Positions 44,901 to 55,580 of a stretch of DNA of 64,000 nt are shown one piece after another. Position 1 is the first letter of the stretch; every line of letters starts with the position of its first letter. Origin of the DNA: Isoetes taiwanensis (Eukaryota > Streptophyta > Lycopodiopsida > Isoetales > Isoetaceae); the NCBI GenBank assembly GCA_021234155.1, contig JAJEKV010000091.1, positions 2,241,501 through 2,305,500 of the forward strand, read 5' to 3'. Both the position numbers and the translations under genes were made by a program. The notes under the pieces are model-generated. The model saw nothing but the letters and a program-made list of their open reading frames with translations. It was not told where the DNA came from and searched no databases.

Positions 44901-45896
44901 GAGTATCAAGCATCGAAACCTTGTTAGCTTACACGGTTATTCACTCTCTGTCTCTGGGAACTTGCTCTTTTACGATTACATGGAGAATGGAAGCCTATGG
45001 GATCTTTTACATGGTTAGTATTCATATTGAGTCAATATTCTTTTCCTTATTTCTTTTTGTGGGAAATAATCTAGTGCTTGGCTGGTCTGCTATGCAGGAG
45101 CTGTTAGAAAGTTGAAGCTAGACTGGGATACAAGACTCAAAATTGCAGTAGGAGCAGCTCAGGGGCTTGCATATCTTCATCACGATTGTAGACCACGAAT
45201 AATCCATCGAGATATAAAATCGTCAAACATATTGCTGGACGAAAATATGGACGCCCATCTCTCAGACTTTGGAATTGCGAGAAGTATATGTTCAGCAAAA
45301 ACCCACACTTCAACTTACGTCATGGGTACAATAGGCTATATTGATCCTGAATATGCTCGGACATCTCGATTAAATGAAAAATCAGACGTATACAGTTTTG
45401 GGATTGTTCTTCTGGAGCTTATCACAAGGCACAAAGCTGTGGATGAAGAGAAAAATCTGCATCAATGGGTGAGAATACCTATTTTGATAAATCAAAATTT
45501 TCAGAGCTTTGGGATCCATTTGGCTAACATGTACTCCTGCAGGTGTTGTCAAAAATCAACACAAATACAGTAATGGACGTTGTGGACCCTGAAATCAAAA
45601 CGTCATGTTCAGATGTCTCAATCCTTCAGAAAACTATTCGTTTGGCCTTGCTTTGCACGCAAAAGATGCCTTCTCAGAGGCCAACCATGCATGATGTTTC
45701 AAATGTACTCATCTCTTTGATCCCTCCTCCTATGCAAAAGAAACCTTCGCCAACACATATGATGCCAAACCTGAATCATAGAAGGTACTTTGATGACTAC
45801 GCAGAAAGCAGGCACAAAGATCAGCTCTCTGCAAGTAGCACCACTTCTGGTGGTCATCTATTTGTTAAGTTTGGTGAGGTGATTTCTCAAGGTTGA
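38994..45896 (+). CDS. ERECTA-family LRR receptor-like protein kinase (27 exons)
   Basis: The spliced product is 973 residues, essentially the length of Arabidopsis ERECTA. Exons: 38994-39072, 39346-39481, 39554-39625, 39703-39774, 39883-39954, 40049-40120, 40203-40274, 40352-40423, 40500-40571, 40679-40747, 40818-40889, 40989-41060, 41129-41200, 41271-41342, 41423-41494, 41578-41649, 41846-41917, 41997-42068, 42149-42220, 42452-42523, 42592-42663, 44186-44257, 44332-44405, 44475-44606, 44675-45013, 45098-45468 and 45543-45896. All junctions are GT-AG and in phase. It has a signal peptide ([17 protein letters not shown]), an LRR N-cap with CLWRGVTC, about 20 LRRs mostly coded one per 72-nt exon, a TM helix (~580-601), a juxtamembrane [13 protein letters not shown], and an RD kinase ([17 protein letters not shown] near 771, DFG near 790). 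ERECTA kinases sense EPF peptides at the plasma membrane and act through a MAPK cascade in organ growth and stomatal patterning. The start at 38994 was chosen for signal-peptide length; 39009 and 38919 are in-frame alternatives. Confidence 0.95.
42664..44185 (+). other. Long intron of the ERECTA-like gene with internal duplication
   Basis: This 1.5-kb intron separates the LRR exons from the last LRR exon, while other introns are mostly under 300 bp. It holds an imperfect direct duplication of about 220 bp (about 43432-43680 and 43727-43945), sharing GATGTGGATTAGG, GTCTGGATATATC and TTGACTTGTCTGCCTT. No transposon gene was seen. Confidence 0.75.
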
Positions 45897-45980
45897 AGAA
45901 AACCTGAAGCAAAAGTACATTGTTCATATCCGTTATATATACTTACTTTGCTTGTTCACTTTCTTTTGCCTGAAATGTAT

Positions 45981-45990
45981 AATAATAAAT
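45981..45990 (+). terminator. Possible polyadenylation signal of the ERECTA-like gene
   Basis: AATAATAAAT about 85 bp after the stop codon, in a T-rich context. It resembles a plant near-upstream element; there is no cDNA evidence. Confidence 0.35.
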
Positions 45991-47299
45991 TCTTTCATAT
46001 TATCAAGTACTTTGCCTTGTTTGTCCGAACAGCTTCTTTGTGCGTCAGCTTCTTTCCAAGGCGATGATGACTTATTCTAATCACCCAAATACGAACCGCC
46101 ACTCTACGACCTTGACCAAACCTTGGTTATTTTGCAAAAATCACGTTACCGGGGTTGGCCCCAAAATTAGGGTCCATCTCCATTAGGGTCATCTACCGGA
46201 AATACTGTGCCATATGGCACTCCTGGCTCCACGATTTGCTGTTCCCATTGCTTCCGCCGGAACTCAAATTAGGTGACATGGCATTGCATCCGGTAGAATT
46301 TTCAGATGCACCATCACTGCATCTGAAAAACTGAAGTTGCCCTGGAGTTTGTCGTTTAGGGCATATTCAACCCGATTTCCAGTTCTCCTACGTATCCAAA
46401 CCGGCTATCTCAAATCTTCTTGGGCGTTTGCTGCTTTGTCACCGGAATAAAAAAGTAAGTTATGCGATTGAAAATGGAAATGATCTGCATTGCTCTGCCT
46501 GTAATTGCCTACATGGCGTAGGTATCAAACACAGAGTGTGATGCTAATGGGGATCCGCTCTTAGGTTGTAATAAGCTGACTGCATGGGACTTTGGTTTTA
46601 AAGCCAGTAGTACTGACGGATGGGAGGGTTGCCCTCTTTGGCCCATAATATCAGAAGCACTATTATGCTGGGTTCACATGGACGGACGAAGTGCGAAGGG
46701 CTTAAAAGCTGCTGAACTTGGGCTGAGGCAAAAAATTTCTGCCCCGTTTTGGAAAATCAGCCCTCGCAAGATCCAACTTGCGTAGCTGACGTAGCGCTGA
46801 ATTTTTTTATCAGTGCTGACTTCGTTAGAAGTCAGCGCAGGGCCCAACGAAGTCAGCGCAGGGCCTTCTCTTCTCCATGTGAACCACCCATTAGGGGTGG
46901 CCACATGCAATCTTCAATAGGGTCCTCCCCTCCGTATATGAATCTGATACGAGAGGGGATATGAGAGAGGGAAAGAGCGGCAGGAACAGCTTCGGAAGAG
47001 AAGAAAATAGATGATCAGACTAAAATTTTGGGTGCTTCCCTTGTCGGGTTGTAACGTTGAAAAATGGCCTCCCATGTTAACTGGAGGCCTCCACCTCCAT
47101 TTTTGGGCGAAACTTCATTCGTTGAAACTGGGAAAGTGACATGTGGCCATCCTTATTGACTCGGGTTTGGAAGCAAAAGGGTGATTCTATTTGTCTCAAA
47201 TAGGCAAGCAGATTTGCAATGCTGCAAGATTAAATTGAGGAATACCTCTTTCCCTAAAGCACTTCGTAGTCCATTGAGAAGATAATGGAAGGAAAAGAT
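45991..47299. other. No gene recognised
   Basis: Intergenic sequence. A short 21-bp tandem repeat with the word GAAGTCAGCGCAGGGCC lies near 46829-46865. No coding frame with recognisable content. Confidence 0.45.
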
Positions 47300-48350
47300 A
47301 GATGTTGCTAAATATTGAAAGAAAGTTCGAAAAAAAAAGAGAGAACAAGATTCCCTTTGAATCTCAGCTTAAGAACAATTCTCACTCTTCTCCTTTGACA
47401 TCATGGGCAGAGAAGACAGGGGTAAATGCACTTGGACCAACCAGTTTTAGACCCAAATATTCAACTATTGATCATATTTTCACATTGCACACCTTACTAG
47501 AGACATGACTTGAATGCTTCTATCATGCCGTCATATCAATAGTAGTGTGGAAGTGCGCCAGGTTTGTCCACTATCCCCACGCTATTTGGGTTGTATGTTG
47601 ATTAACTTGCCTTTCATAGAGTGGGAGAAGCTTGACTCGTTGATTATCATTAGGCAGTTCATATATGCATATCAACTTGGCAAAGACTAAGGTACTCTCA
47701 TATCGTCTTCAAGACAACATCATTTCACTTATCAGGGCCAAAACATAGAGATAGTACAAATATTAAATACCTTGGAGTAGAGTTCACTACCACCACATAC
47801 TGAGACACCTATAAACAATGAGTAACGACAGGTTGAAAGGCACTCTATGCCATGCTGAACAATTACCACAAAGCACAACTCATGATTGGTCTCATCAGGC
47901 ATGCTTGTTCAGAGTTTTAGAGGAATCAACTCTTTTATATGGAGTGGAAGTATAAGGGTGGTGATATCTCTTGCCACTTGGGACGATTTGGAACGGGTGT
48001 AGAAAGCCTTTCTGACTCGGGTTCTCGGATCAATCCACAATTCTGTATCCAATTTCTCTTCCAAGAAACAAGATTCTTGTCTCTACAACATGCAGCGTTG
48101 GAGCAACACATACTCTATTGCCAAAAGGTGGTGAACATGGATGGAAGACACCCGACTTCCTACAGGCTGGCCATGGACACACAACATCTTAAAGCCTGTT
48201 GAAAGGACAAACGTGCATGTTGTTTCTCTAGGTGGAATGTTCAGGAGTGTGGATGTGTACAAGTGCAAAATAATGAGGCCGAATTTAGCCTATACACTGG
48301 ACAAAGGCCTACAACCTCTTAAAGCCCATTGGAAGAAGAAATGTGCATGT
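47300..48350 (+). pseudogene. Old relic of the same LINE family (RT, plus strand)
   Basis: Broken frames align with the RT of the LINE at 58660-60000. FRPKYSTIDHIFTLHTLLE near 47450 matches the 'AGFRPG..TIDHIFTL' region. IKYLGVEFTTTT near 47765 matches KYLGIEFSTTTH. Near 47940 the WKYKGGDISCHL words match. The sequence is much more AT-rich than the LINE at 55.6-60.7 kb, as expected after long C-to-T decay of methylated CpG. Both ends are undefined. Confidence 0.6.
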
Positions 48351-48539
48351 TGAATCTCCAGGTGGAATGTCCAAGAGGAGCAAGGATGTATATAGGTGTA
48401 GAATGGTGATGATCACATTCATTTGGAATAGTATTTTGATACATGCTTCCTTGGCAAAAATTAGAAACACTTCTAGGTTGAGACCAACCTTCTATAGCCC
48501 GTATTTTTTGCTTCGATTTGGGCTGCTACTCCTTCTAAA

Positions 48540-49299
48540 ACAATGTGGCCTAGATAGACTACTTCAGCTTCAAAAATTCACATTTGGACATTTTTCCAAG
48601 ATGTGCATCTCTAGTTGCAGAAAAGTATACAAGAATGTCGTCCAAGAAAATATGGACAAACTTATTGAAATATTTGGCAAGAGAAAAGTATACAAGAATG
48701 TCGTCCAGGAAAATATGGACAAACTTATTGAAATATTTGGCAAGAATACGGTTTATCAACCGCACAAAGGCCATTGGTCCATTAGTTAGAACAAAAGGCA
48801 TTAGAAAGAATTCAAATACCCTTGATAATTTCTAAATGTTCTCTTAAACTCGTTCCCTGGACAGATATTGACTTGATGGTAACCACTCCTCAAATTTTAA
48901 CCATTGGGCTCCTACACGTCGATCTAAAATGTCATTCACCCTTGACATAAGAAAATGATCCTTGATTGTTGCCTTATTTAGTGAATGTTAGTCGATGCAC
49001 ATATGTATGGTTCCATCTTTCTTTCTGACTAGAAGTGCTGGCACTCCAAATAGTGATTTACTAGGTTGTATATTCCCTTTACTAAGTAATTCTTTTACTT
49101 GTCTTTTAACTTCCTCTTGCTTTATTGACCTTGCCATAGGTCTCGTACCGCTCTAAATCTATGGGATAATGGTCTACCCTCTGGACTATCATCAGGAGAG
49201 ACATCCTTTAATTCATTCAACATACTCTTAAGGTCATAATCATCAATATTACTTTTTACAAGACATCCCATATCTTGAAAAACCCTTAATATGCAAGAG
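48540..49299 (-). pseudogene. Ty3/gypsy reverse transcriptase fragment
   Basis: Minus-strand RT relic. KKDGTIHMCID and LNKATIKDHF near 49030-48940, then MPFVLTNGPMAFVRLINRIL and the catalytic FLDDILVY box near 48700. Stops occur between them. The catalytic block is duplicated (see the 63-bp repeat). The fragment ends at 49299 where the L1 insertion begins. It belongs to a gypsy element separate from the chromodomain fragment at 2265-2816, or at least to a different part of one. Confidence 0.75.
48621..48746. repeat. 63-bp tandem duplication of the gypsy RT catalytic core
   Basis: Two adjacent 63-bp units (48621-48683 and 48684-48746) differ by one base. On the minus strand each codes for the same 21 residues including FLDD. 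The duplication keeps the frame, so the product would have two catalytic boxes. Confidence 0.9.
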
Positions 49300-52200
49300 A
49301 TAAGTAGAACTTTTTTTTTTTTTTTTGAAGGACGAAGCCAAAAAGTTTATTAATCAGATAAAAAGTACAAATTTACATGTCTCATCTAGCTGTGTAAGCA
49401 CAAAAAGATGCCACAGGAGCACGAGCCTGGAGCATAATGTACTTACTTCAGAATAGGAGACTAATGATAAGTATCAATTCGAAGATACTGATTCCAGATG
49501 CATTCCATCATTTCTGATTCAAAGGAGGAACACTCATAGGTTGTCAATATCTTTTTCTGAGCCACCGTAATAACACCGTGTGCAGAATAATTAATGTCCT
49601 GAAAGATGTGGTGTCTCCGACGCTCCCATATCGACCATAGGAGCCAACCGGAACCAAGATGGAATGCCTTTTGTTTAGCTTGGGGCCATGCGTTGGGATA
49701 GGCTGCCAAGAGGATGCATCGACAGTTCAATGTACTGTTAAACAAACCCTGTAGCCAGGACCACGCTGGTTGAACCTCAGAACAATTAAAGAGAAATACT
49801 CAAGAGTCTCAACGTCCGAAAGACAGAGTGGGCATACTGCAGATATGCGAGGATCATAGCGATGTCGGAAGGCGTTAACCCGCATGCACCTGTGGATAAC
49901 CTGCCACCACAGTACAGAGACTTTAGGGTGGAGCAACCTATCCCAAAGCCATCGCCATGTACGACACAAAGTGGGCTGTGGAACCTGTAGGTGCCACCCA
50001 TCTGGCAACTGGAGGGGTTGTGGTGATAAAAGAAGGCGATATACTGATCTGACAAAGTGCTTGCCTTTGTGAATATTTTCATGACAGTCCCATGGCACCC
50101 TTTCAGCAACACCAACTTGCACTATAAGAGGCAAACTTTCTGCGACCTTCTCCCATAGAGATATATCCCAACGAGAGAGCAGGAACTTTGCCTGAAACTC
50201 AGGCCATGACAGTAGGCGACCCGCCTCATACCATGCTTGAATAGAGACAACACCTGCAAGAACCCATCATCTCCGTGTAAGGGGATGAACTGATGCTGCC
50301 AATTGAGGTGTTGAGGGGTCTGCAGGCAGTGGTGCACACTACCATGGAGTCTCCAATAGGCTGTGGATAGAGGAGCATGGCCAAAAAAGATGTCTGACCA
50401 CCTCCCATGCTGTCAACAAGCCGCGCAAAAATGGAGAAGCACTTGGAAAAGGCTGCAGAGTCTGAAATAAAGCCCAAGGTAGGACTGGTTTGACAACCTT
50501 CTTGCCTAGAGGGATACAGTGACCAAGAGCTTGTCTAAGAAGGCGTGAATCAGGAGAGTCATCCTCACCATTCAGGAGTCTCCAAATGAACTTTGAAATA
50601 AGCACGTTGCTCTGCAGTGAGAAGTCCATCATACCCAGACCACCTGCCCATTTTGGAAGGATGCACTTCGACCAAGCCACCTTAACCACAACACCTTCCT
50701 CAGTACCTGCCCAAATAAAGTTCCGAACTATTGCAATGAGCTCACGCACTTTGATCTGTGGGGCTAGCAGTAAGGATGCCATATAAACATGGATACTACT
50801 AAGGACTGACTTGGCCACTGTAATGCGACCCGCAAGAGACAACTTAGCGGTGGACCACCAGAACAAGTGCTTCTCCAAGCCCCTAACGATCTCCTCCCAT
50901 GCAGCTCCCATAGTAACATGGATGCCAACTGGAATCCCCAACAACTTGATGGCTTGTCCATGCGCAAGTAATTTCCATGGATAATCGTGAACACATGCCG
51001 GAGCCAGATTATCCAATGTGCACAAAGTTGTACACTTCTGCCACCCCACAAGGACACCGGAAGCCAGTGAAAAAGTATCTAAGAGCATTTTGGCAGCAGC
51101 AAGGTTCTCAACATTGGCGACTAGGAAGAGGAACGTGTCATCTGCATATTGATTGCATCTTGCGTGTCGTCCTCCATTGCAAGACCATAGAGAAGTCCCT
51201 CTGTGGTTGCAACGGTAAATAACTGCGACAAAGCCTCTGCAACAATTGTGAAAAGCAATGGTGCTAAAGGGCATCACTGGCGAATATCATGACCGAGTGA
51301 AAAGGCATCTGACGGCTCACCATGGAACATAACAGTTGCCCGAACAGAGATATGCAGCTTCATAATATCTGATGTGAATTGTTCCCCAAATCCCAGTCTT
51401 AGCAAAGATCGGCGCATGAATTCCCAGCTGACACTGTCATAAGCCTTTGCAAAATCAAGCTTAAGGTATACAACTGGAAGGTTTTGCTTACATGCCCAAT
51501 AAATTCCCTCGTAAGCAGCAGCAACATTGTTCAAAATGCACCGTTTTGGAAGAAAACCTGACTGGGTTGTTGAGATGGATTCGGCCAAGATGTCCTTTAC
51601 CCGCTCTGCAAAAACCTTGGTGAAGATCTTATATACGGATGACAATAAGGTGATGGGCCGCCAGTCTGAAATAATCTGAGGATCCTTGACCTTGGGGATG
51701 AGTGAGATGGCAGCTGTGTTTAGAATTCTATCCAAAGCAGTGGACCATCGAAAGTCGCAGAAAGCATCATACACATCTGGCTCCAGCCATTCCCAATACT
51801 CCTGGAAGAACTCGATTGGCAAACCATCCAAACCTGGGCATTTGCCTCTTTTCAGTTCAAAGACTGCTGAATCTAAATCATCAGCTGTCATAGGCGCCTC
51901 TATTGACTCGCGCTGCTCACCAGAGATGATGGGGGAAATCCTAGACAAAACAACATCTTGCATTTCTGATTGAAAGGGAAGATGTTTCTCAGCAAAAAAA
52001 TGTCTGGAAGTGGTTGCGCAGATGTTGCTTGAGTTCAGTCGGCTCTGTTAGCACCGAAGCATTCGGCAAAAGCAATGAGGACATGGTCGATGTCATGCGA
52101 TGCCTCTTAGCCCACGGGAAAAGAAGCCCATACAACAGTCTCCATCACGAAACCATTGCAGACCTGCCTTCGTCTTTGCTTGCTGAATTTGCTCCCCCTC

Positions 52201-52911
52201 CAACGCTTGGATCTGTGCCAAAATATCACGATCATGAACACCTGGAAGACGTCCCTGTCGAGAATGGAGTAGGTCTTCATACAAGGTGTCCAGTAAAGCA
52301 CGACCTCCTGCTGCAGACTCTCGACCCCACTGTTTGGCAAAACTTTTGACTGCCGCAATTGCATCCACTATGCCAGTCATGCCTCGACGTCGGCTGAAGG
52401 CAGTTGTCCAAGTATTCTTGCAACCTTCTTGAAAGTCAGCATCCTTTAAGAACTTCACGTTCAAGCGAAAACACGTCCGTCCAGACCGTCGCTGCTGTAG
52501 GGGCTCGTCTGAAATGAATTGCGGATGGTGGTCTGAAACTGAGTTATCTCTAAGACAGAACCGAAAGAGACCTGGAAGTGCCGCAACTGCATCTGCATTC
52601 CAATAAGCTCTATCCAACCTAGAGCTTGCGCGACCCCCACCAACTTGACCATTGCACCTGCCCAACCTCTCCAGAAATGTAACATACTTAATGTTACTTT
52701 CTATCTGCCTTGTCATTCCTTGACTCAGTATTTCTTTGTTAGGGTGGAGAGTCAATAGGTGTTGGATGCAGGCATTCCACAATTATAGGCCTTGTCGGGT
52801 GAATTCTTCATGCCCACAAATTTGAAGCAGATAAAGGGGAAGAACAGAGAACTTTTTGAGAGGAAAGAGAATCAAGAACCACACCAAAGTAAGACCTTTA
52901 TAATAAGTAGA
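49300..52911 (-). pseudogene. L1-type LINE, 5'-truncated
   Basis: Minus-strand L1 element. From 5' to 3': the end of the AP endonuclease (RLDRAYWNADAV, then SDHHPQF) at 52600-52530; RT with LKRGKCPGLDGLPIEFFQEY near 51840, SDWRPITLLSSVYKIFTK near 51650, LDFAKAYDSVSWEF near 51440 and QYADDTFLFLVA near 51140; and a zf-RVT zinc domain (HPKVSVLWWQVIH, then CPLCLSDVETLEY) near 49930-49800. It ends in poly(A), read as T at 49311-49326. A 9-bp word ATAAGTAGA stands at 49300-49308 and again at 52903-52911 and may be the target duplication. Frame changes near 51270, 50340 and 52100 disable it. Confidence 0.85.
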
Positions 52912-53038
52912 CGGAGTTAAAAGCTTAGAGTAGATTTAGATGTAAAGGAGCCTCTCACACTTTTCCTTCAGCTTTTGCTATTAAGCCCAAGAGAGGTGCA
53001 TTCTACCATGAGCCAAAGAGAGACATTAAAACCTAGGG

Positions 53039-53210
53039 AAAATTACCAAAATGTCCCTAGAAGATTTGAAAATTATTAAAATGCTCCTATACGTCTTAAA
53101 TTTACCAAAATGCCCCTAAATACATTGTACAAAAATGGCATTTTGGTAATTTTGGAACATAAAAGAGCATTTTGATAATTATCAAACAATCTCAAGGCAT
53201 TTTGGTAGTT
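53039..53210. repeat. Imperfect inverted repeat with triplicated motif on each arm
   Basis: The left arm carries AATTACCAAAATGTCCCT, AATTATTAAAATGCTCCT and AATTTACCAAAATGCCCCT. The right arm carries the complementary forms GGCATTTTGGTAATTTTGG, GAGCATTTTGATAATTAT and GGCATTTTGGTAGTTATT. The transcript could fold into a long imperfect hairpin. It could be part of an LTR or a MITE-like element. Confidence 0.75.
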
Positions 53211-53713
53211 ATTCAATGCTTGCATATAAAATATACACCATCTATTTTCCAACACTTAATCACACTTTCCATTTTCAACACTTAATCTTGTCCTCCATCT
53301 CTTTAATATAAAGATATGGCCTTCTCACATTTTGGTGGCCTATTACATTCAACACAAAGTCCAAACTCAACATGTTCCCTCTGCAACTGGTCTAACTCCA
53401 CATGTTCCCTCTGCAATTGGCCTAACTTCCCTACCACAAAATGGCCAAATGTACCAACAGGCGTAACCATTAGCATTTTAGTTTCCTTGGATAATGCCTT
53501 AGGAGACTATCATAGAGGAGGACCAGATCATGAAGGCGTACTTGTTTGGACTTGAGAGAGAGATAATGGGAAGTTTTGTGGGCTTGTTGAGAGGCTTGTA
53601 TTTTTACATGAAACAATTGTTGGAAACTTGTACGGCATTTTGTGAGAGATTCATTGTCTGACATGTGTGTTATAATGGCTACCTAGAGATGTGGAACCAC
53701 ATGGTCTAAAGGG
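53211..53713. other. No gene recognised
   Basis: Sequence before the truncated copia element. It includes a 26-bp duplication (CCAAACTCAACATGTTCCCT and CTAACTCCACATGTTCCCT near 53352-53410). No integrase coding sequence was found here. Confidence 0.45.
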
Positions 53714-54635
53714 GTGAATTCTGCCCCATCAGATTCTGTACCATCAGCTTCTTTACCACCGTCAGCTTCTTTACCTCTTGTTTCTTCCATTCTATCTGTA
53801 TTACCTGTCTCATTCCATCAGTCAAGTATCCCTTCTCCTCTTTCATTACAACCACATGTTCCAGCCTATACTAGTGATATTTCACCTGATATACATAATG
53901 GTTCTTCTCAACCTGATTTGCAGACTTCTTCATATGCCCAGTTTGAACCTTTGAATTATGTTGAGCCTCTTTTGTCTCCATCTTCAACTCCATTGTCTGT
54001 TTCTCCTAAAAGTCAGGTAGATTTCTTAAGTTATCAGGCTGGAACAGATGGAACTCTTAAGAAGATCTCACAGATTAGCAGGTTACTCACCTTTGGAAAC
54101 TTCTTGTAACTTTGCGTTAATGGTCAAAGTACAAGAATATACGGAACTTACTACATTTTCTCAAGCTGCAAAGGATTCTCATTGGCTCCAAGTTATGCAA
54201 GATGAAATTAGTATGCTTCATAAGCAAAATGCATGGGAGTTAGTTCCTAGGCCACTTGACACAAATATTGTTGGTGCAAAGTGGGTCTATAAGACCAAAT
54301 TTCATTTTGATGGATACTTATCTAAATACAAAGCTCACCTTGTGGCTAAGGATTTTACACAGCAGGAGGAGTTTGACTATAATGAAGTTTTTGCTCCCGT
54401 TGTTCGTTTGGATACTTTGCGGGCAACATCCAAACTTTGGCCTGTTTATCAGCTTTATTTCAAGTCAGCCTTTCTTAATGGAGATTTAGAAGAGAATATT
54501 TACATGCAGGAGCCACCAGGTTTTCAAGATCCTAAATATCCTCATTATGTTTGTAAACTCAAAAGAAGCTTATATGGTCTTAAGCAGGCTCCAAGATGTT
54601 GGCATCAGAAAATTAGCTCTTTTTACTCTCTGAAG
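53714..54635 (+). pseudogene. Ty1-copia polyprotein, linker and N-terminal RT
   Basis: A Ser/Pro-rich linker (53714-54050), typical of the region between integrase and RT, runs into the copia RT: RRSHRLAGYSP, WLQVMQDEI, KWVYKTKFHFDGYLSKYKA, DYNEVFAPVVRLDTLR and LYGLKQAPRCWHQKI. A frame change lies near 54050. The frame is cut near 54630 by a LINE insertion and resumes near 60730 at SLGYQRSRADCNLY. Gag, protease and integrase are absent on the left, so the element is 5'-truncated. Confidence 0.9.
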
Positions 54636-54637
54636 GC

Positions 54638-55580
54638 GGCAGAATTTTGATCGATCATATCTCTCACATCCGGTGTCAGATTTTCATGTGATTGGGCTTG
54701 TTGGAAAGCTGGTTCAGAGAGCTTTCCAACGGTGTATGGTACTTGCATGCTTGTCTTTGTTTCAGTGCTCAAATCTGCTGTTTTCCGGGCTGTGTGCTAG
54801 GGTTTCTGTGGCAGCCCGTAGACACTTTGACGGATTGTATCTCTCACATCCGGTGTCAGATTTTCATGTGCTTGGGCTTGTTGGAAAGCTGGTTCAGAGA
54901 GCTTTCCAAAGATGTATGATACCTGCATGCTTGTCTTTGTTTCAGTGCTCAAATCTGCTGTTTTCCGGGCTGTGTGCTAGGGTTTTTTTGTGGCAGCCCT
55001 TCTTCTTCCTTCTTTGAGAAAGTATAGCCCTCGCCTGATGCCGTTGTTGGCCTTGGCCACGCGGTGTTGAAAGGTGTGTGTTGTACTCTTATTGAAGGTT
55101 ACGAGAATGTTTTACTAATTCATACCCTAGTTCCTGATGGTGTTGTTGATGAAAGTCTGACACCAATATAGGGATTGGCGTATGTTTTAGTAAGTATTCG
55201 ATTGGTCTCGTCTTGTGGCAGAATTTTGATCGGTCATATCTCTCGCATCCGGTGTCAGATTTTCATGTGCTTGGGCTTGTTGGAAAGCTGGTTCAGAGAT
55301 CTTTCCAACGGTGTATGGTACCTGCATGCCTGGCTTTGTTTCTATGCTCAAATTGGCACTTTTCCGGGCTGTGTGCTAGGGTTTCTGTGGCAATTGGTAG
55401 ACACTTCAACGGCTGTATCTCTCACATCCGGTGTCAGATTTTCATGTGCTTGGGCTTGTTGGAAAGCTGGTTCAGAGAGCTTTCCAACGGTGTATAATAC
55501 CTATATGCTTGTCTTTGTTTCAGTGCTCGAATCTGCACTTTTCCGGGCTGTGTGCTAGGGTTTTTGTGGCAGCCGGTACA
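54638..55580 (+). repeat. Four ~180-bp LINE 5' monomers, each with a perfect hairpin
   Basis: Monomers start near 54638, 54821, 55216 and 55399. Each includes CATCCGGTGTCAGATTTTCA and then TTGGAAAGCT ggttcagag AGCTTTCCAA, a 10-bp stem with a 9-base loop (first stem arms 54701-54710 and 54720-54729; the other hairpins start at 54881, 55280 and 55459). The third copy has one mismatch in the stem. Each then has TTCCGGGCTGTGTGCTAGGG. The pairs are separated by ~200 bp of unique sequence (55012-55215). Tandem monomers upstream of a LINE commonly act as promoters. Confidence 0.85.
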
